From Marinobacter sp. ELB17 (GTDB lineage: Bacteria; Pseudomonadota; Gammaproteobacteria; Pseudomonadales; Oleiphilaceae): a stretch of DNA of 64,000 bases. The DNA is taken from assembly GCF_000169375.1 (NCBI RefSeq), contig NZ_AAXY01000004.1, positions 124,001 through 188,000 on the forward strand, given 5' to 3'. Below the pieces are notes generated by a model that saw nothing but the letters and a program-made list of their open reading frames with translations, was not told the origin of the DNA and made no database searches. Shown in pieces: positions 27,837 to 36,690 of the stretch. Made by a program: the position numbers and the translations under genes. Numbering within the stretch: the stretch's first letter is position 1; each line of letters begins with the position of its first letter.

Positions 27837-29639
27837 GTGCAGCAAAAGATCATCAACCCACAGGACTTGGCGTTCCAGCTTTACGAACTTCATAACGTAG
27901 AGCAGTTTCTCGTCTTTACTCGCTATTCTGATCACAGCCGTGAAACCCTTCAGGCCGCGCTTGAGCTGGCGTTAAAGGTTGCCGCAGAGGAGTTTGCTCC
28001 CCATGCGCGCCTGGTTGACGAGGAAGAGCCGCGCTTTGAAAACGGCCGGGTTAAGATGCGCCCGGAAGTAAAAAAAGCGTTGGGCGTGTTGAGAGACACC
28101 GGGTTGATGGCGGCTGGCCAGGATTATCACCGTGGTGGCATGCAGTTGCCGGCGGCCGTGGCTCAGATGTGTGTGGGTATGCTGAAAGGCGCTAACGTTG
28201 GCACTCAAGGCTATGCCGGCCTGACAATTGCTGCGGCTAATCTGATTATGGTGCAGGGCTCGCCGGAACAGCAGGTCCGTTTCGCTGAGCCGATGATGGC
28301 CGGTCGGTTCTTTGGCACTATGTGCCTGACAGAACCTCAAGCGGGCTCTTCTCTCGGAGACCTGCGTACCCGCGCGGAGCCACAGCCGGACGGAACCTAT
28401 CGCCTGTTCGGCAACAAGATCTACATCTCCGGTGGCGACCACGAATTAAGTGAGAACATCATTCACATGGTGCTCGCTCGTTTGCCGGGCGCGCCCTTGG
28501 GTGTTAAGGGCATTTCCCTGTTTTTGGTGCCGAAGATTCTGGTTAATGAAGACGGCAGCCTCGGTGAGCGGAATGATGTTGCGCTGGCGGGTCTGATTCA
28601 CAAGATGGGGTACCGGGGCACCACCTCCACCATGCTCAACTTTGGTGAAAAGGACGGTGCGGCCGGCTACCTGGTGGGCGAGGCCAACAACGGCCTGGCG
28701 GCGATGTTCCATATGATGAATGAGGCCCGTATTGGTGTTGGCTTAGGCTCTGTCATGCTTGGCTACACCGGTTATCTGCACGCGTTGGAATATGCTCGGG
28801 AGCGCCGTCAGGGCAGGCCCATCGGGGAAAAAGACCCAAGCGCACCGCAGGTGCCATTGATTCGTCACCCGGATATTCGCCGCATGCTGCTGGCCCAGAA
28901 ATCTTACGTGGAAGGCGGGTTGGCCTTATGCCTGCAGGGTGCGATGCTGGTGGATGAGAAAAAATTAGCCGCCACCGATGATCAGCGTAACTTGGCTGCA
29001 GGCCTGCTCGACTTACTGACTCCGGTGATCAAATCCTGGCCTTCGCGCTATTGCCTGGAGGCCAACAGCCTGGCGATTCAGGTACACGGTGGTTATGGCT
29101 ACACCCGGGAATACCCTGTAGAACAATTTTACCGGGACAACCGCCTGAACCAAATCCACGAAGGGACTCACGGCATTCAGGGCATTGATCTGTTGGGCAG
29201 AAAGGTTTCCATGGCTGGCGGCCGGTTTTATAAGGAGCTGATGTTGCGCCTCGACGCAACCATTGCTGCAGCCCGGCAGGAATCACGGCTTGCAGAATCT
29301 GCTGATCGTCTTGAACAGGCGATGAAGGCAATAACGGACGCTACAGAGGTGATTAACGGCGAGAAAACCAAGGGTGAAAAAGAGAAGGCTCTGGCGAATG
29401 CCACGCTTTATCTCGATGCCTTTGGTCAAGTTGTGGTTGGTTGGCTCTGGCTTCGACAAGGGCTCGCAGCCATTGCCGGGTTGGCTGGCCACGGTGAGCA
29501 AACGGCTGCGTTTTACGAAGGTAAAATAAAAACCTGCGAGTACTTCGCCCGCTACGAACTATCCGGTGTACTGAGCACCGCAGAACTGCTGAAAGCTGTT
29601 GATACCACTGCGCTGGAGATTCTTGAAGATCAGTTCTAG
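27837..29639 (+). CDS. Acyl-CoA dehydrogenase with C-terminal extension (FadE-like)
   Basis: 600-residue flavoprotein. It has a GTG start after GAGGG. The core ACAD domain spans about 60-455 with MCLTEPQAGSSLGDLRTRA, LFGNKIYISGGDHEL, and the catalytic glutamate in IHEGTHGIQGIDLLGRK. The last 130 residues are an extra helical domain typical of the approximately 600-residue bacterial dehydrogenases for medium to long chains. It completes a hydratase/dehydrogenase-thiolase-dehydrogenase set, enough for a full beta-oxidation turn. Confidence 0.9.
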   Translation: MQQKIINPQDLAFQLYELHNVEQFLVFTRYSDHSRETLQAALELALKVAAEEFAPHARLVDEEEPRFENGRVKMRPEVKKALGVLRDTGLMAAGQDYHRGGMQLPAAVAQMCVGMLKGANVGTQGYAGLTIAAANLIMVQGSPEQQVRFAEPMMAGRFFGTMCLTEPQAGSSLGDLRTRAEPQPDGTYRLFGNKIYISGGDHELSENIIHMVLARLPGAPLGVKGISLFLVPKILVNEDGSLGERNDVALAGLIHKMGYRGTTSTMLNFGEKDGAAGYLVGEANNGLAAMFHMMNEARIGVGLGSVMLGYTGYLHALEYARERRQGRPIGEKDPSAPQVPLIRHPDIRRMLLAQKSYVEGGLALCLQGAMLVDEKKLAATDDQRNLAAGLLDLLTPVIKSWPSRYCLEANSLAIQVHGGYGYTREYPVEQFYRDNRLNQIHEGTHGIQGIDLLGRKVSMAGGRFYKELMLRLDATIAAARQESRLAESADRLEQAMKAITDATEVINGEKTKGEKEKALANATLYLDAFGQVVVGWLWLRQGLAAIAGLAGHGEQTAAFYEGKIKTCEYFARYELSGVLSTAELLKAVDTTALEILEDQF

Positions 29640-29771
29640 ATACCTGAACGGGATAATGGGGAAAAGCAGAAACGGTGGTCTGCCGGTCAAGATAGGTCGA
29701 AAAAATGGCCGCTAGAGAGAGCATCGGGCCGGAGTTTAAATCCACTCTAACGACAAAAGAGGAAACCCGCT

Positions 29772-30752
29772 ATGAAGACCCGAATTACGGAATTGTTTGG
29801 CATCCGCTACCCCATCATCCAGGGTGGTATGCACCATGTAGGTTATGCCGAGCTGGCCTCGGCTGTCTCCAATGCCGGTGGCCTGGGTATCATTACCGGA
29901 TTGACGCAGCCTACGCCGGAAGATCTAGCGCGGGAGATTGCTCGCTGTCATCAGATGACGGATATGCCTTTTGGCGTAAACCTGACCTTTCTACCCTCAT
30001 TTAATGCTCCTCCTTATCTGGAGTATATCGACGCTATTATTCAAGGTGGTGTAACAGCCGTTGAAACAGCGGGGCGTAGCCCAGAACAGTATATGCCTCA
30101 GCTAAAGGCTGCCGGGATTAAGGTTATTCACAAATGTACCTCTGTGCGGCATTCACTGAAAGCAGAAAAAATTGGCTGTGATGCTGTCAGTGTCGATGGT
30201 TTTGAATGCGGCGGGCATCCTGGAGAGGACGATATTCCGAACTTTATCCTGCTACCCCGGGCAGCCGACGAACTGATCATCCCGTTTGTCGCTTCCGGCG
30301 GTATGGCCGACGGGCGCAGCCTGGTAGCTGCGATGGCTCTGGGGGCTGAAGGCATGAATATGGGCACCCGCTTTTTGGCGACCAAAGAAGCCCCAATCCA
30401 CGATAACGTCAAGCGAGCGATTGTTGAAGCTGATGAGCTTCAAACCCGCCTGATTATGCGTAATCTGCGCAATACGGAAAGGGTCATGAACAATGCCGCT
30501 GTGCAGGAAATTGAGCGGATTGAAAAAGAAAAGGGCGAGTCTGAAACCATTGATGATATCCGTCATTTGGTGACCGGAGCCAAAGGTCGCTTGGTTCTTC
30601 AGGAGGGCAAGATGGATGAAGCGGCATGGAGCTGCGGTATGGTTGCGGGGCTTATTCACGATGTTCCGAGCTGTGATGAGCTGATTCAACGCATCATGGC
30701 AGAAACAGAGTCGATCGTGCGCCAGCGGCTAGCCCGGTTCCTGGACAATTGA
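29772..30752 (+). CDS. Nitronate monooxygenase (2-nitropropane dioxygenase family)
   Basis: 326-residue FMN-dependent TIM-barrel enzyme that oxidises alkyl nitronates such as propionate 3-nitronate. The N-terminus GIRYPIIQGGMHHVGYAELA, GGLGIITG, and the family motif DGFECGGHPGEDD with the catalytic His region are clear; GGMADGRSLVAAMALGAEGMNMGTRF is the phosphate-binding part. Start after GAGGAAACC. Members next to fatty-acid genes are common and some act as enoyl reductases, so the true substrate is open. Confidence 0.85.
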   Translation: MKTRITELFGIRYPIIQGGMHHVGYAELASAVSNAGGLGIITGLTQPTPEDLAREIARCHQMTDMPFGVNLTFLPSFNAPPYLEYIDAIIQGGVTAVETAGRSPEQYMPQLKAAGIKVIHKCTSVRHSLKAEKIGCDAVSVDGFECGGHPGEDDIPNFILLPRAADELIIPFVASGGMADGRSLVAAMALGAEGMNMGTRFLATKEAPIHDNVKRAIVEADELQTRLIMRNLRNTERVMNNAAVQEIERIEKEKGESETIDDIRHLVTGAKGRLVLQEGKMDEAAWSCGMVAGLIHDVPSCDELIQRIMAETESIVRQRLARFLDN

Positions 30753-30823
30753 ATGTGAGTGACTTGGAGAAATCGGCCTGATATCCCCGAAGACGGAGTT
30801 TTAACTCGGTAAAGTAAAGAAGT

Positions 30824-30884
30824 TTGCCCCCAGTCCAGGAAGTCTGCCTTATCGTTAAATAAGCGTTTCGACCTGTGGGGGCAA
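30824..30884. terminator. Long inverted repeat between convergent genes
   Basis: Arms TTGCCCCCA (30824-30832) and TGGGGGCAA (30876-30884) flank an inner CTTAT/ATAAG hairpin. It lies between the stops of the nitronate monooxygenase gene and narK and probably ends one or both transcripts. It does not match the attC consensus. Confidence 0.45.
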
Positions 30885-30912
30885 CATCTGTTTTCGCTAA
30901 AACCAATCACAT

Positions 30913-32505
30913 TTAAGGATTCTTGATATAAGCATCCTTGCGCAAGTAGAACCACCAGTTCACCACCAGGCAAAGGGTATAGAACACTGCGAAGCCGTAC
31001 ATGGCGTACTCTGGGGTGCCAGCCTGAATCTGCTGACCCAGTAGCTTGGGCGCAATGAAGGCACCGTAGGCGGCGATCGCGCTGGTCCAACCCAGTACCG
31101 GGCCTTTCTGCTGCTGGTCGAAAATGTAGCCGATGCTACGGAAGGTAGAGCCGTTGCCGATGCCGCTGGAGGCGAAGATCACCACGAACAGAATCATAAA
31201 GATCGCGAACAGACTGTTGGGATCGGTGGAGTTGTAGGCCAGCATCATCACGTAACCGGTGGCCACGGATGCAATCACCATAATCACCGAGATGATCTGG
31301 GTAACAATAGAACCTCCGACCTTGTCGGAAATCCAGCCGCCCACCGGGCGAATTAACGCGCCTACCAGCGGGCCAATCCACGCCCAGGTAAGTGCACTTG
31401 GTGCATCAGGATTCACAATGCGAGTAACGGTGCCGTCTGCGGCCACATCCATCATATTGCCGAAGATGACGCTGATAGACAGGGGCAATGCGGCAGAAAA
31501 GCCGATGAAGGTGCCAAAAGTCAGGATGTACAGAACGGTCATTGACCATGTGTGCTTGTTACTGAAAATCGCGAATTGATTTTTGATGCTGGGCTTGATA
31601 TCGCCCGGGATCAGTCGCAGCAGCACAACGGTCAGCACAATGGTCAGCGGCAGTGCCAGCCACATATTCATTACGCTCAACGCCCATACGCCCGCCACGG
31701 AGGTGGCCAAACCTACGCCATACAGGCCCAGAATTTTGCCAAAGGCAGACACAGGCGAGCCCGGGTTTGGGGTAACCACCTTCAGGTTGTTCATGCCAAA
31801 CCAGCCCAAAAACGCCAGCGGAACCAGAAACACCAGCCAGATAAAGCCGGCGTTTTGAATCCAGGTATCGGTGCCGGCCTCAATGCGGCCAATCAGCGTG
31901 CCGCTGGGGTTCTGCAGCGCCATTGGGTCACCGGCCAGGGCGCCAAAAATGCCCACGGTCATTACCAGCGGAATCACCACCTGCATGGTGGTTACACCAA
32001 AGTTACCCAGGCCGGCGTTCATGCCCAGGCCGTAGCCCTGCTTGCTTTTGGGGTAGAAGGTACTGATGTTGCTCATCGAGCAGGCGAAGTTACCGCCGCC
32101 AATACCGGATAGCAGCGCCAGAGCCTGAAACACAATGAATGGCGTATCCGGGTCCATCAAGGCAAACCCGGTGCCGGCCGCCGGAATCATCAGCAGTGCG
32201 GTGGTCAGAAATACCGTGTTACGGCCACCCGCAATCTTGATCATGAACGAGGCGGGGATGCGCAGCGTCGCGCCGGCCAGGCCAGCAATGGCCGACAGGG
32301 TAAAGAGCTGGTCGATGGTAAAGGGGAAACCCAGGTTCTTCATCTGGGTGGTGATCATGCCCCACATCAGCCATACCGCAAAACCCATCAGCAAGCTGGG
32401 GATAGAGATCCACAGGTTGCGCGAAGCAACGCTCTTGCCAGTCTGTTCCCAGAAGGTTTCGTTTTCGACATCCCAGTGTTCAATGTCGCCGTTGAGTTTG
32501 CCCAT
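30913..32505 (-). CDS. narK: NarK-type nitrate/nitrite MFS transporter
   Basis: 530-residue inner-membrane carrier with about 12-14 helices. I chose ATG 32505 (MGKLNGDIEHWDVEN) after the strong AAGGAGC site. MFS-NNP signatures include the glycine-rich nitrate loops GGGNFACSMSNISTFYPKSKQGYGLG (split over residues near 135-160) and the second-half FASSGIGNGSTFR, plus arginines in the RIPASF and RPVGGW regions. It imports nitrate or exchanges it for nitrite in denitrification. Its promoter has an FNR-type box, a 7-2-7 NarL palindrome and an IHF-like site. Confidence 0.92.
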   Translation of the reverse strand: MGKLNGDIEHWDVENETFWEQTGKSVASRNLWISIPSLLMGFAVWLMWGMITTQMKNLGFPFTIDQLFTLSAIAGLAGATLRIPASFMIKIAGGRNTVFLTTALLMIPAAGTGFALMDPDTPFIVFQALALLSGIGGGNFACSMSNISTFYPKSKQGYGLGMNAGLGNFGVTTMQVVIPLVMTVGIFGALAGDPMALQNPSGTLIGRIEAGTDTWIQNAGFIWLVFLVPLAFLGWFGMNNLKVVTPNPGSPVSAFGKILGLYGVGLATSVAGVWALSVMNMWLALPLTIVLTVVLLRLIPGDIKPSIKNQFAIFSNKHTWSMTVLYILTFGTFIGFSAALPLSISVIFGNMMDVAADGTVTRIVNPDAPSALTWAWIGPLVGALIRPVGGWISDKVGGSIVTQIISVIMVIASVATGYVMMLAYNSTDPNSLFAIFMILFVVIFASSGIGNGSTFRSIGYIFDQQQKGPVLGWTSAIAAYGAFIAPKLLGQQIQAGTPEYAMYGFAVFYTLCLVVNWWFYLRKDAYIKNP

Positions 32506-32569
32506 AATTGTGCTCCTTATGATACCCGGCTTGCCGGCGCGCAAAAGCGCTAGCAGGCTACTTGGCACC

Positions 32570-32612
32570 ATTGTGCAGAGAGCGGTGGGCAGTCAGACTT
32601 GAGAAAAATCAA
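32570..32612 (-). promoter_or_regulatory. narK promoter with FNR/DNR-type box
   Basis: TTGAGAAAAATCAA (32599-32612) differs by one base from the FNR consensus TTGATN4ATCAA. On the minus strand a -10-like CACAAT lies at 32575-32570, which puts the box centre near -42, the normal position for an FNR-activated class II promoter. It lies 94 bases upstream of the narK start. Confidence 0.72.
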
Positions 32613-32687
32613 GGACGAGGAACGGTACTCTGGAGGGAGTTTTTAAAAGACGTTTTACGCCTGTGAGTGTATTTTTTTGTATATATA

Positions 32688-32700
32688 AATCATAGACTTG
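32688..32700. promoter_or_regulatory. Possible IHF site between the NarL and FNR sites of narK
   Basis: AATCATAGACTTG fits WATCAAN4TTR with one mismatch and has an A/T-rich tract on its 5' side. IHF bending between a distal NarL site and a proximal FNR site is the known plan of nitrate-respiration promoters. Confidence 0.35.
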
Positions 32701-32709
32701 GAATAGTAA

Positions 32710-32725
32710 TACCTAGCGTTAGGTA
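32710..32725. promoter_or_regulatory. NarL-type 7-2-7 palindrome, narK
   Basis: TACCTAG-CG-TTAGGTA. The half-site TACCTA is shared with the sites at 42443, 49415 and 56171. It is 205 bases upstream of the narK start and 10 bases beyond the nnrS stop, so it can only serve narK. Confidence 0.55.
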
Positions 32726-32734
32726 GTTTCTGGG

Positions 32735-33901
32735 TCAGGCTGACGCAGTAGAGGTAGCCAATCGTTGCCGGGCCATTTTGCCCAGTCGCAGCAGTTCAAA
32801 CACCATCAGCAGCCACACGCCGGCCCACAACGCAGCCGACCACCACAGTATCTGTGGATGACTGAAGGGTTCGGTCCCAGCCACAAAACGCAGTAAGGTG
32901 GCTGCGGCGATAGCAATAGCTAATGGTACTGTGCGGTTCGCTGGCGGCAATTGGCGGCAAGCACGCTGCCAGGCCAGCTTCAGCATTACGCTGCCGGCCA
33001 GTGTACCCAGCGCGCCAATGGTAATCAGGTGTAGGCTGGCGCTCATCGGACGCCCACTCAATAGCGCAATACCGGAGAGTAGGCCGCCGACCACCAGCCA
33101 GCTGTAACCCACTGCGAACACCATTAGATCGGGCCGTTCCAGGCAGCGCCAGAGCTTCCAGCGTGCGAGTCTGACGGCGGTGATCAGGGCCGCTGCAACC
33201 AACAAGGCCCCGGCCGCGTGCCGCAGCGGAGGTATCAGGGAAAAAGGTAAGGCTGCGGCCAACAGAATAATTAACGTACCTTCCACCCGCGGTTGCAGGC
33301 GAGCACTCAAGGCGACGCCTTTTTTATCCAGCGTGTTGGCCACCGAAGGCGCCAATATGCGCCCGCCCATAAACGTCATCAGCAATAACAGGCCAATAAT
33401 CGCCGCGTGCATGATGCGAAATGGGCCTACCTCCGCGACTTCACTTTGCCAGATAGCGGTGCGGCTCAGGCCGAATGCAACCGCCATGATTGCCAGCATG
33501 CCGATAAGTGGCCCTACCATTTTGTTGCGCCATTTTTTGGCGGCGTGAAATCGCGGCAACACCACGGCAGCCAAAGCCAGGGCAAACGCCGGGCTGAGCG
33601 CATTGGCCAACAGGGTGCCTGGCATAAACCACCAGCTGATTCTTGCCGCCAGCCACAAAGCAAATAACAGATACAGGCGCTCTGGCGATTGCCGTCCCAA
33701 GGTGTAGCCGGCAATCAATGCCAGGGCAAAGCCAAAAATCATTTCGTGGCCATGACCGGTATTCAGAAGCCCCGCAGGCCAGCCACCGCCGCCTAGCACC
33801 GCCCATACCGACAGCGGCACCGCGGCAGCGGCCAGAAGCGCTGCGGCGGGGAAAAACAGCCAGAAAGCCTGGGGGCGAAAGGTTGGCATTAGAACATCCA
33901 C
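32735..33901 (-). CDS. nnrS: NnrS family heme-copper membrane protein
   Basis: 388-residue protein with about 12 transmembrane helices, a heme- and copper-binding family that eases nitrosative stress in denitrifiers. Seen here: N-terminal RPQAFWLFFPAAALLAA, the TGHGHEMIFGFALALIAGY block with conserved histidines, PFRIMHAAIIGLLLLMTFMGGRI and the HLITIGALGT segment. The start is uncertain: ATG 33901 or the in-frame ATG 33889. It lies upstream of narK on the same strand; the 229-bp gap holds the narK promoter. Confidence 0.9.
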   Translation of the reverse strand: MDVLMPTFRPQAFWLFFPAAALLAAAAVPLSVWAVLGGGGWPAGLLNTGHGHEMIFGFALALIAGYTLGRQSPERLYLLFALWLAARISWWFMPGTLLANALSPAFALALAAVVLPRFHAAKKWRNKMVGPLIGMLAIMAVAFGLSRTAIWQSEVAEVGPFRIMHAAIIGLLLLMTFMGGRILAPSVANTLDKKGVALSARLQPRVEGTLIILLAAALPFSLIPPLRHAAGALLVAAALITAVRLARWKLWRCLERPDLMVFAVGYSWLVVGGLLSGIALLSGRPMSASLHLITIGALGTLAGSVMLKLAWQRACRQLPPANRTVPLAIAIAAATLLRFVAGTEPFSHPQILWWSAALWAGVWLLMVFELLRLGKMARQRLATSTASA

Positions 33902-34055
33902 AAAGTGTTTGGTCGCAAGTGCTAAGGTTACTAAAATTGAGCCGTTGTAGTCGATATATCCGCCAGGTTGCTACTAGTAAGTAGGATAGGCGCAATGTTG
34001 CAGCCCCAAGCTCCGCGGCCGATAATTCACGCTCTAACTTTTCAGGTGTTCAACC

Positions 34056-35018
34056 ATGTCTGCATTTAACGCTGTTTTTCTTGATGTCACGTCTTTGAAC
34101 CAGAACGATCTTGACCTGGAACCGTTGCGCAATGTGTTCTCAAAACTAGACTGCTACGAGCACACATCTTCTGCCGAGATCATTCCGCGCCTGCAAGGCG
34201 CGCAAGTGGCGATTGTGAATAAAGTGGTTCTCAGTGCCGATGTGTTGAAGGCTTGCCCGGCTCTGAAGCTGATTCTGGTTGCGGCTACGGGATTGAATAA
34301 TGTGGATTTGCAAGCCGCAGAAGAAGCCGGCGTTACGGTGTGTAATTGCCAGGGCTATGGCACCGCCACCGTTGCCCAGCACACGCTGATGTTGCTGCTA
34401 GCGATGGCGACACGTCTGCCGGACTATCAGAGCGCGGTTCGAGAGGGGCGTTGGCAAACGTCTAGCCATTTCTGCTTTCTGGATTTTCCGATTGTGGAGC
34501 TGGATGGAAAAACCCTGGGTGTTCTGGGCAGCGGTGAGATTGGCCGCGCGGTAGCGCGCCTGGGCGAAGCTTTGGGTATGCGGGTGATTGCCGCCAATCT
34601 ACCGGGTCGTTTGCCAAAAGCAGGACGGCTAAGTTTGGACGAGGTACTGCAGCAGGCCGATGCCATTACGCTGCATTGCCCGTTGAATGAAAACACCCGG
34701 CACCTGATCGGCGAGGCGGAGTTGGCGAAGATGAAGCCCCACGCATTCATTGTAAACACCGCCCGAGGCGGTTTGATTGACGAGCAGGCCTTGGCTGCTG
34801 CGCTGCGCCGGGGCCACCTGGGTGGAGCGGCAACGGATGTGCTGGTCCAAGAGCCTCCGGTGGATGGCAACGTGTTACTGGCGCAGGATATTCCACGGCT
34901 GATTGTGACACCACACACTGCCTGGGGTAGCCAGGAGGCGCGGCAGCGGATCGTGGGTCAGGTGGCAGAAAATGCGGCAGCATTTCGTTCCGGGAAGCCT
35001 GTGCGGCAGGTGGTTTAA
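34056..35018 (+). CDS. D-2-hydroxyacid dehydrogenase
   Basis: 320-residue NAD-dependent reductase of 2-oxo acids (glycerate/hydroxypyruvate type). It has the GXGXXG loop LGVLGSGEIGRAVARLGEALG near residue 154, the catalytic Arg in NTARGGLIDE, Glu in VQEPPVDGN and His in TPHTAWGS. The ATG follows AGGTGTT. It is divergent from nnrS; nothing in the context ties it to denitrification. Confidence 0.88.
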   Translation: MSAFNAVFLDVTSLNQNDLDLEPLRNVFSKLDCYEHTSSAEIIPRLQGAQVAIVNKVVLSADVLKACPALKLILVAATGLNNVDLQAAEEAGVTVCNCQGYGTATVAQHTLMLLLAMATRLPDYQSAVREGRWQTSSHFCFLDFPIVELDGKTLGVLGSGEIGRAVARLGEALGMRVIAANLPGRLPKAGRLSLDEVLQQADAITLHCPLNENTRHLIGEAELAKMKPHAFIVNTARGGLIDEQALAAALRRGHLGGAATDVLVQEPPVDGNVLLAQDIPRLIVTPHTAWGSQEARQRIVGQVAENAAAFRSGKPVRQVV

Positions 35019-35061
35019 GGGTTCATCGGTAATTATAGAAACGGGTGTCAGAGTAGGCGAC

Positions 35062-35075
35062 TTGATCTAGGTCAT
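35062..35075 (+). promoter_or_regulatory. FNR/DNR-type box upstream of the Yip1-like gene
   Basis: TTGATCTAGGTCAT matches TTGATN4GTCAA except for the last base. Its centre is 92 bases before the ATG at 35161. I see no convincing -10 at the right spacing. Confidence 0.5.
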
Positions 35076-35160
35076 CTCAGTGCCTTGCTGACAGCCGGTC
35101 TACGGGTCTACATAGATCTCAGATGCATCATACTTTGATGCTGTCGCACGGAGATTCGCC

Positions 35161-35724
35161 ATGAACCTGACCATGCTTTTGCAATTACCCTTCCACAGTA
35201 ATGGCGCCTGGCACGAACTGCAGCGCCGTCAGCTATCCATTCCACTGTTGGCCTGGGCCTTGGTGCTGCCTTTATCCCTGTTGCCACCGGTGCTGCTGTA
35301 TTACGCCGGCAGCCACTACGACGAACATTTTATGGCCGGCTTTGCCGGTAAAGAATGGCGCTTCATCACCACTATCCTGTTTCTTGCCGAGCTGCTGACC
35401 TTTTTCGTAATGGGCTGGCTGATTCATTCTGTCGTCGCCGGTAAAGACACGGCTATCAATTACGCCGACGCGTATCTGGTCGCAGCTATTGCGCCCGTGC
35501 CCCTTTGGCTGTCTTCGCTGGCTTTACTGGTGCCGTCTTTGGCATTCAACGTGGTGGTGGTATTTATCGCGATGGGATTGTCGTGCACGTTGATTTACCA
35601 CGGGCTGAATGCACTGAGCAACAGCCCGGATACAGACGTCGAAGCCATGTCCGCTGCCTATACGGTGATGGCAGCGTCATTTCTGGCTTGGGCGTTGTTG
35701 ATGGTTATGGTGTGGGCTTTCTGA
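35161..35724 (+). CDS. Yip1-like small membrane protein
   Basis: 187-residue protein with five or six hydrophobic segments of the Yip1/DUF1282 kind (residues about 28-48, 75-95, 105-125, 128-150, 165-187). The start follows CACGGAG. Its molecular function is not known. An FNR/DNR-like box upstream and its place next to narK, nnrS and a Crp/Fnr-family gene suggest anaerobic expression. Confidence 0.65.
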   Translation: MNLTMLLQLPFHSNGAWHELQRRQLSIPLLAWALVLPLSLLPPVLLYYAGSHYDEHFMAGFAGKEWRFITTILFLAELLTFFVMGWLIHSVVAGKDTAINYADAYLVAAIAPVPLWLSSLALLVPSLAFNVVVVFIAMGLSCTLIYHGLNALSNSPDTDVEAMSAAYTVMAASFLAWALLMVMVWAF

Positions 35725-35748
35725 TTGAGCCAGCCGCGGTGATGTGTT

Positions 35749-36462
35749 CTAGCTGTTTTTACGGTGACCTGACGCCGCGCTTTTCAGGCGCGAGAAGGTA
35801 GCGGGTACAACCCCGAGCCAGGCAGCCAACTGGTTGTCTGGCACCCGTTTTGTGAGCTCCGGGTACTCTTCCTGCATCAGCGCATAGCGCTCGCTTGCGG
35901 GCATGGTGTGTTTTCGAAACTCGCGCATACTGGCTAATTCGGCCAGTTCTTCTGTCAGTGCCAGCGCAAATTTGGGCCATTGGCCCTCACCGTGGCTTTG
36001 CACTTCCGAGCGGAATGCAGCGAAATCTGCCACCCATGCGGTGACGGGAATACTGCTGTTCAGACATAAGGTATTTCGCACGGTGCGGCTGCGACCGAAC
36101 ACCGGCCAAATAATATCGCCTTCCGAAAAAAAATGATGAATGGCTACCTTACCGCTTGCGGTTTCGCGAAACATACGCACCACGCCATACTGAATCAGAT
36201 AAACATTGGCCCAAGGGCGATCGTGTTTTTCCATCACAGTTTCAGCATCGATTCTGCGCACGGTGAATAAGCCGGCCAAATCACTCAGAAGCAGGCTTTC
36301 TGGCGCCGTCTTGTTGTCACTCAGGCGGATACCAAAAACCCGGCTCAAGCTGTTAAGCAAAATCGTTTCGGGGGGCGTGTGCGGCATCTTAACCATATCC
36401 GGATGTTGCTCTGACAACAGGCAAGGCGGTGAGGACATATCCGGCAGAAAAATACTGTTCAT
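35749..36462 (-). CDS. Crp/Fnr-family transcriptional regulator without Fe-S cysteines
   Basis: 237-residue regulator. A cNMP-binding beta-roll covers about residues 50-140 (GVVRMFRETASGKVAIHHFFSEGDIIWP), the dimer helix follows, and the C-terminal HTH is DNQLAAWLGVVPATFSRLK. It lacks the cysteine cluster of FNR/ANR and is therefore not an oxygen sensor of that type; a DNR-like or cAMP-like sensory role is possible. The GAGGAGGAGG ribosome site supports the start. Convergent with the Yip1-like gene. Confidence 0.82.
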   Translation of the reverse strand: MNSIFLPDMSSPPCLLSEQHPDMVKMPHTPPETILLNSLSRVFGIRLSDNKTAPESLLLSDLAGLFTVRRIDAETVMEKHDRPWANVYLIQYGVVRMFRETASGKVAIHHFFSEGDIIWPVFGRSRTVRNTLCLNSSIPVTAWVADFAAFRSEVQSHGEGQWPKFALALTEELAELASMREFRKHTMPASERYALMQEEYPELTKRVPDNQLAAWLGVVPATFSRLKSAASGHRKNS

Positions 36463-36690
36463 GGCGTTGCCTCCTCCTCATTTATGCAATTACTCAAACA
36501 GCCTAGCAGAAAACGTGTATTTAAAATGACTCTGATCGTTAACGTTTGATAATTTCAGTTTGGTATTAATCACGATGTCTTAAATACGCAAAAATCCGGT
36601 AATAGTTCAGCTCTGTATAGCTTTTCCGAGCTGTCTTGGGGTGAATGCGGTGCTAGACTTGCCCGCTTCAAGAATCGGGATGGAGTTTTC

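Noticed and set aside
30824-30884. Integron attC-like site
   Set aside because: The inverted arms lack the GTTRRRY and RYYYAAC core sites, and no integrase or cassette is nearby; a terminator is simpler.
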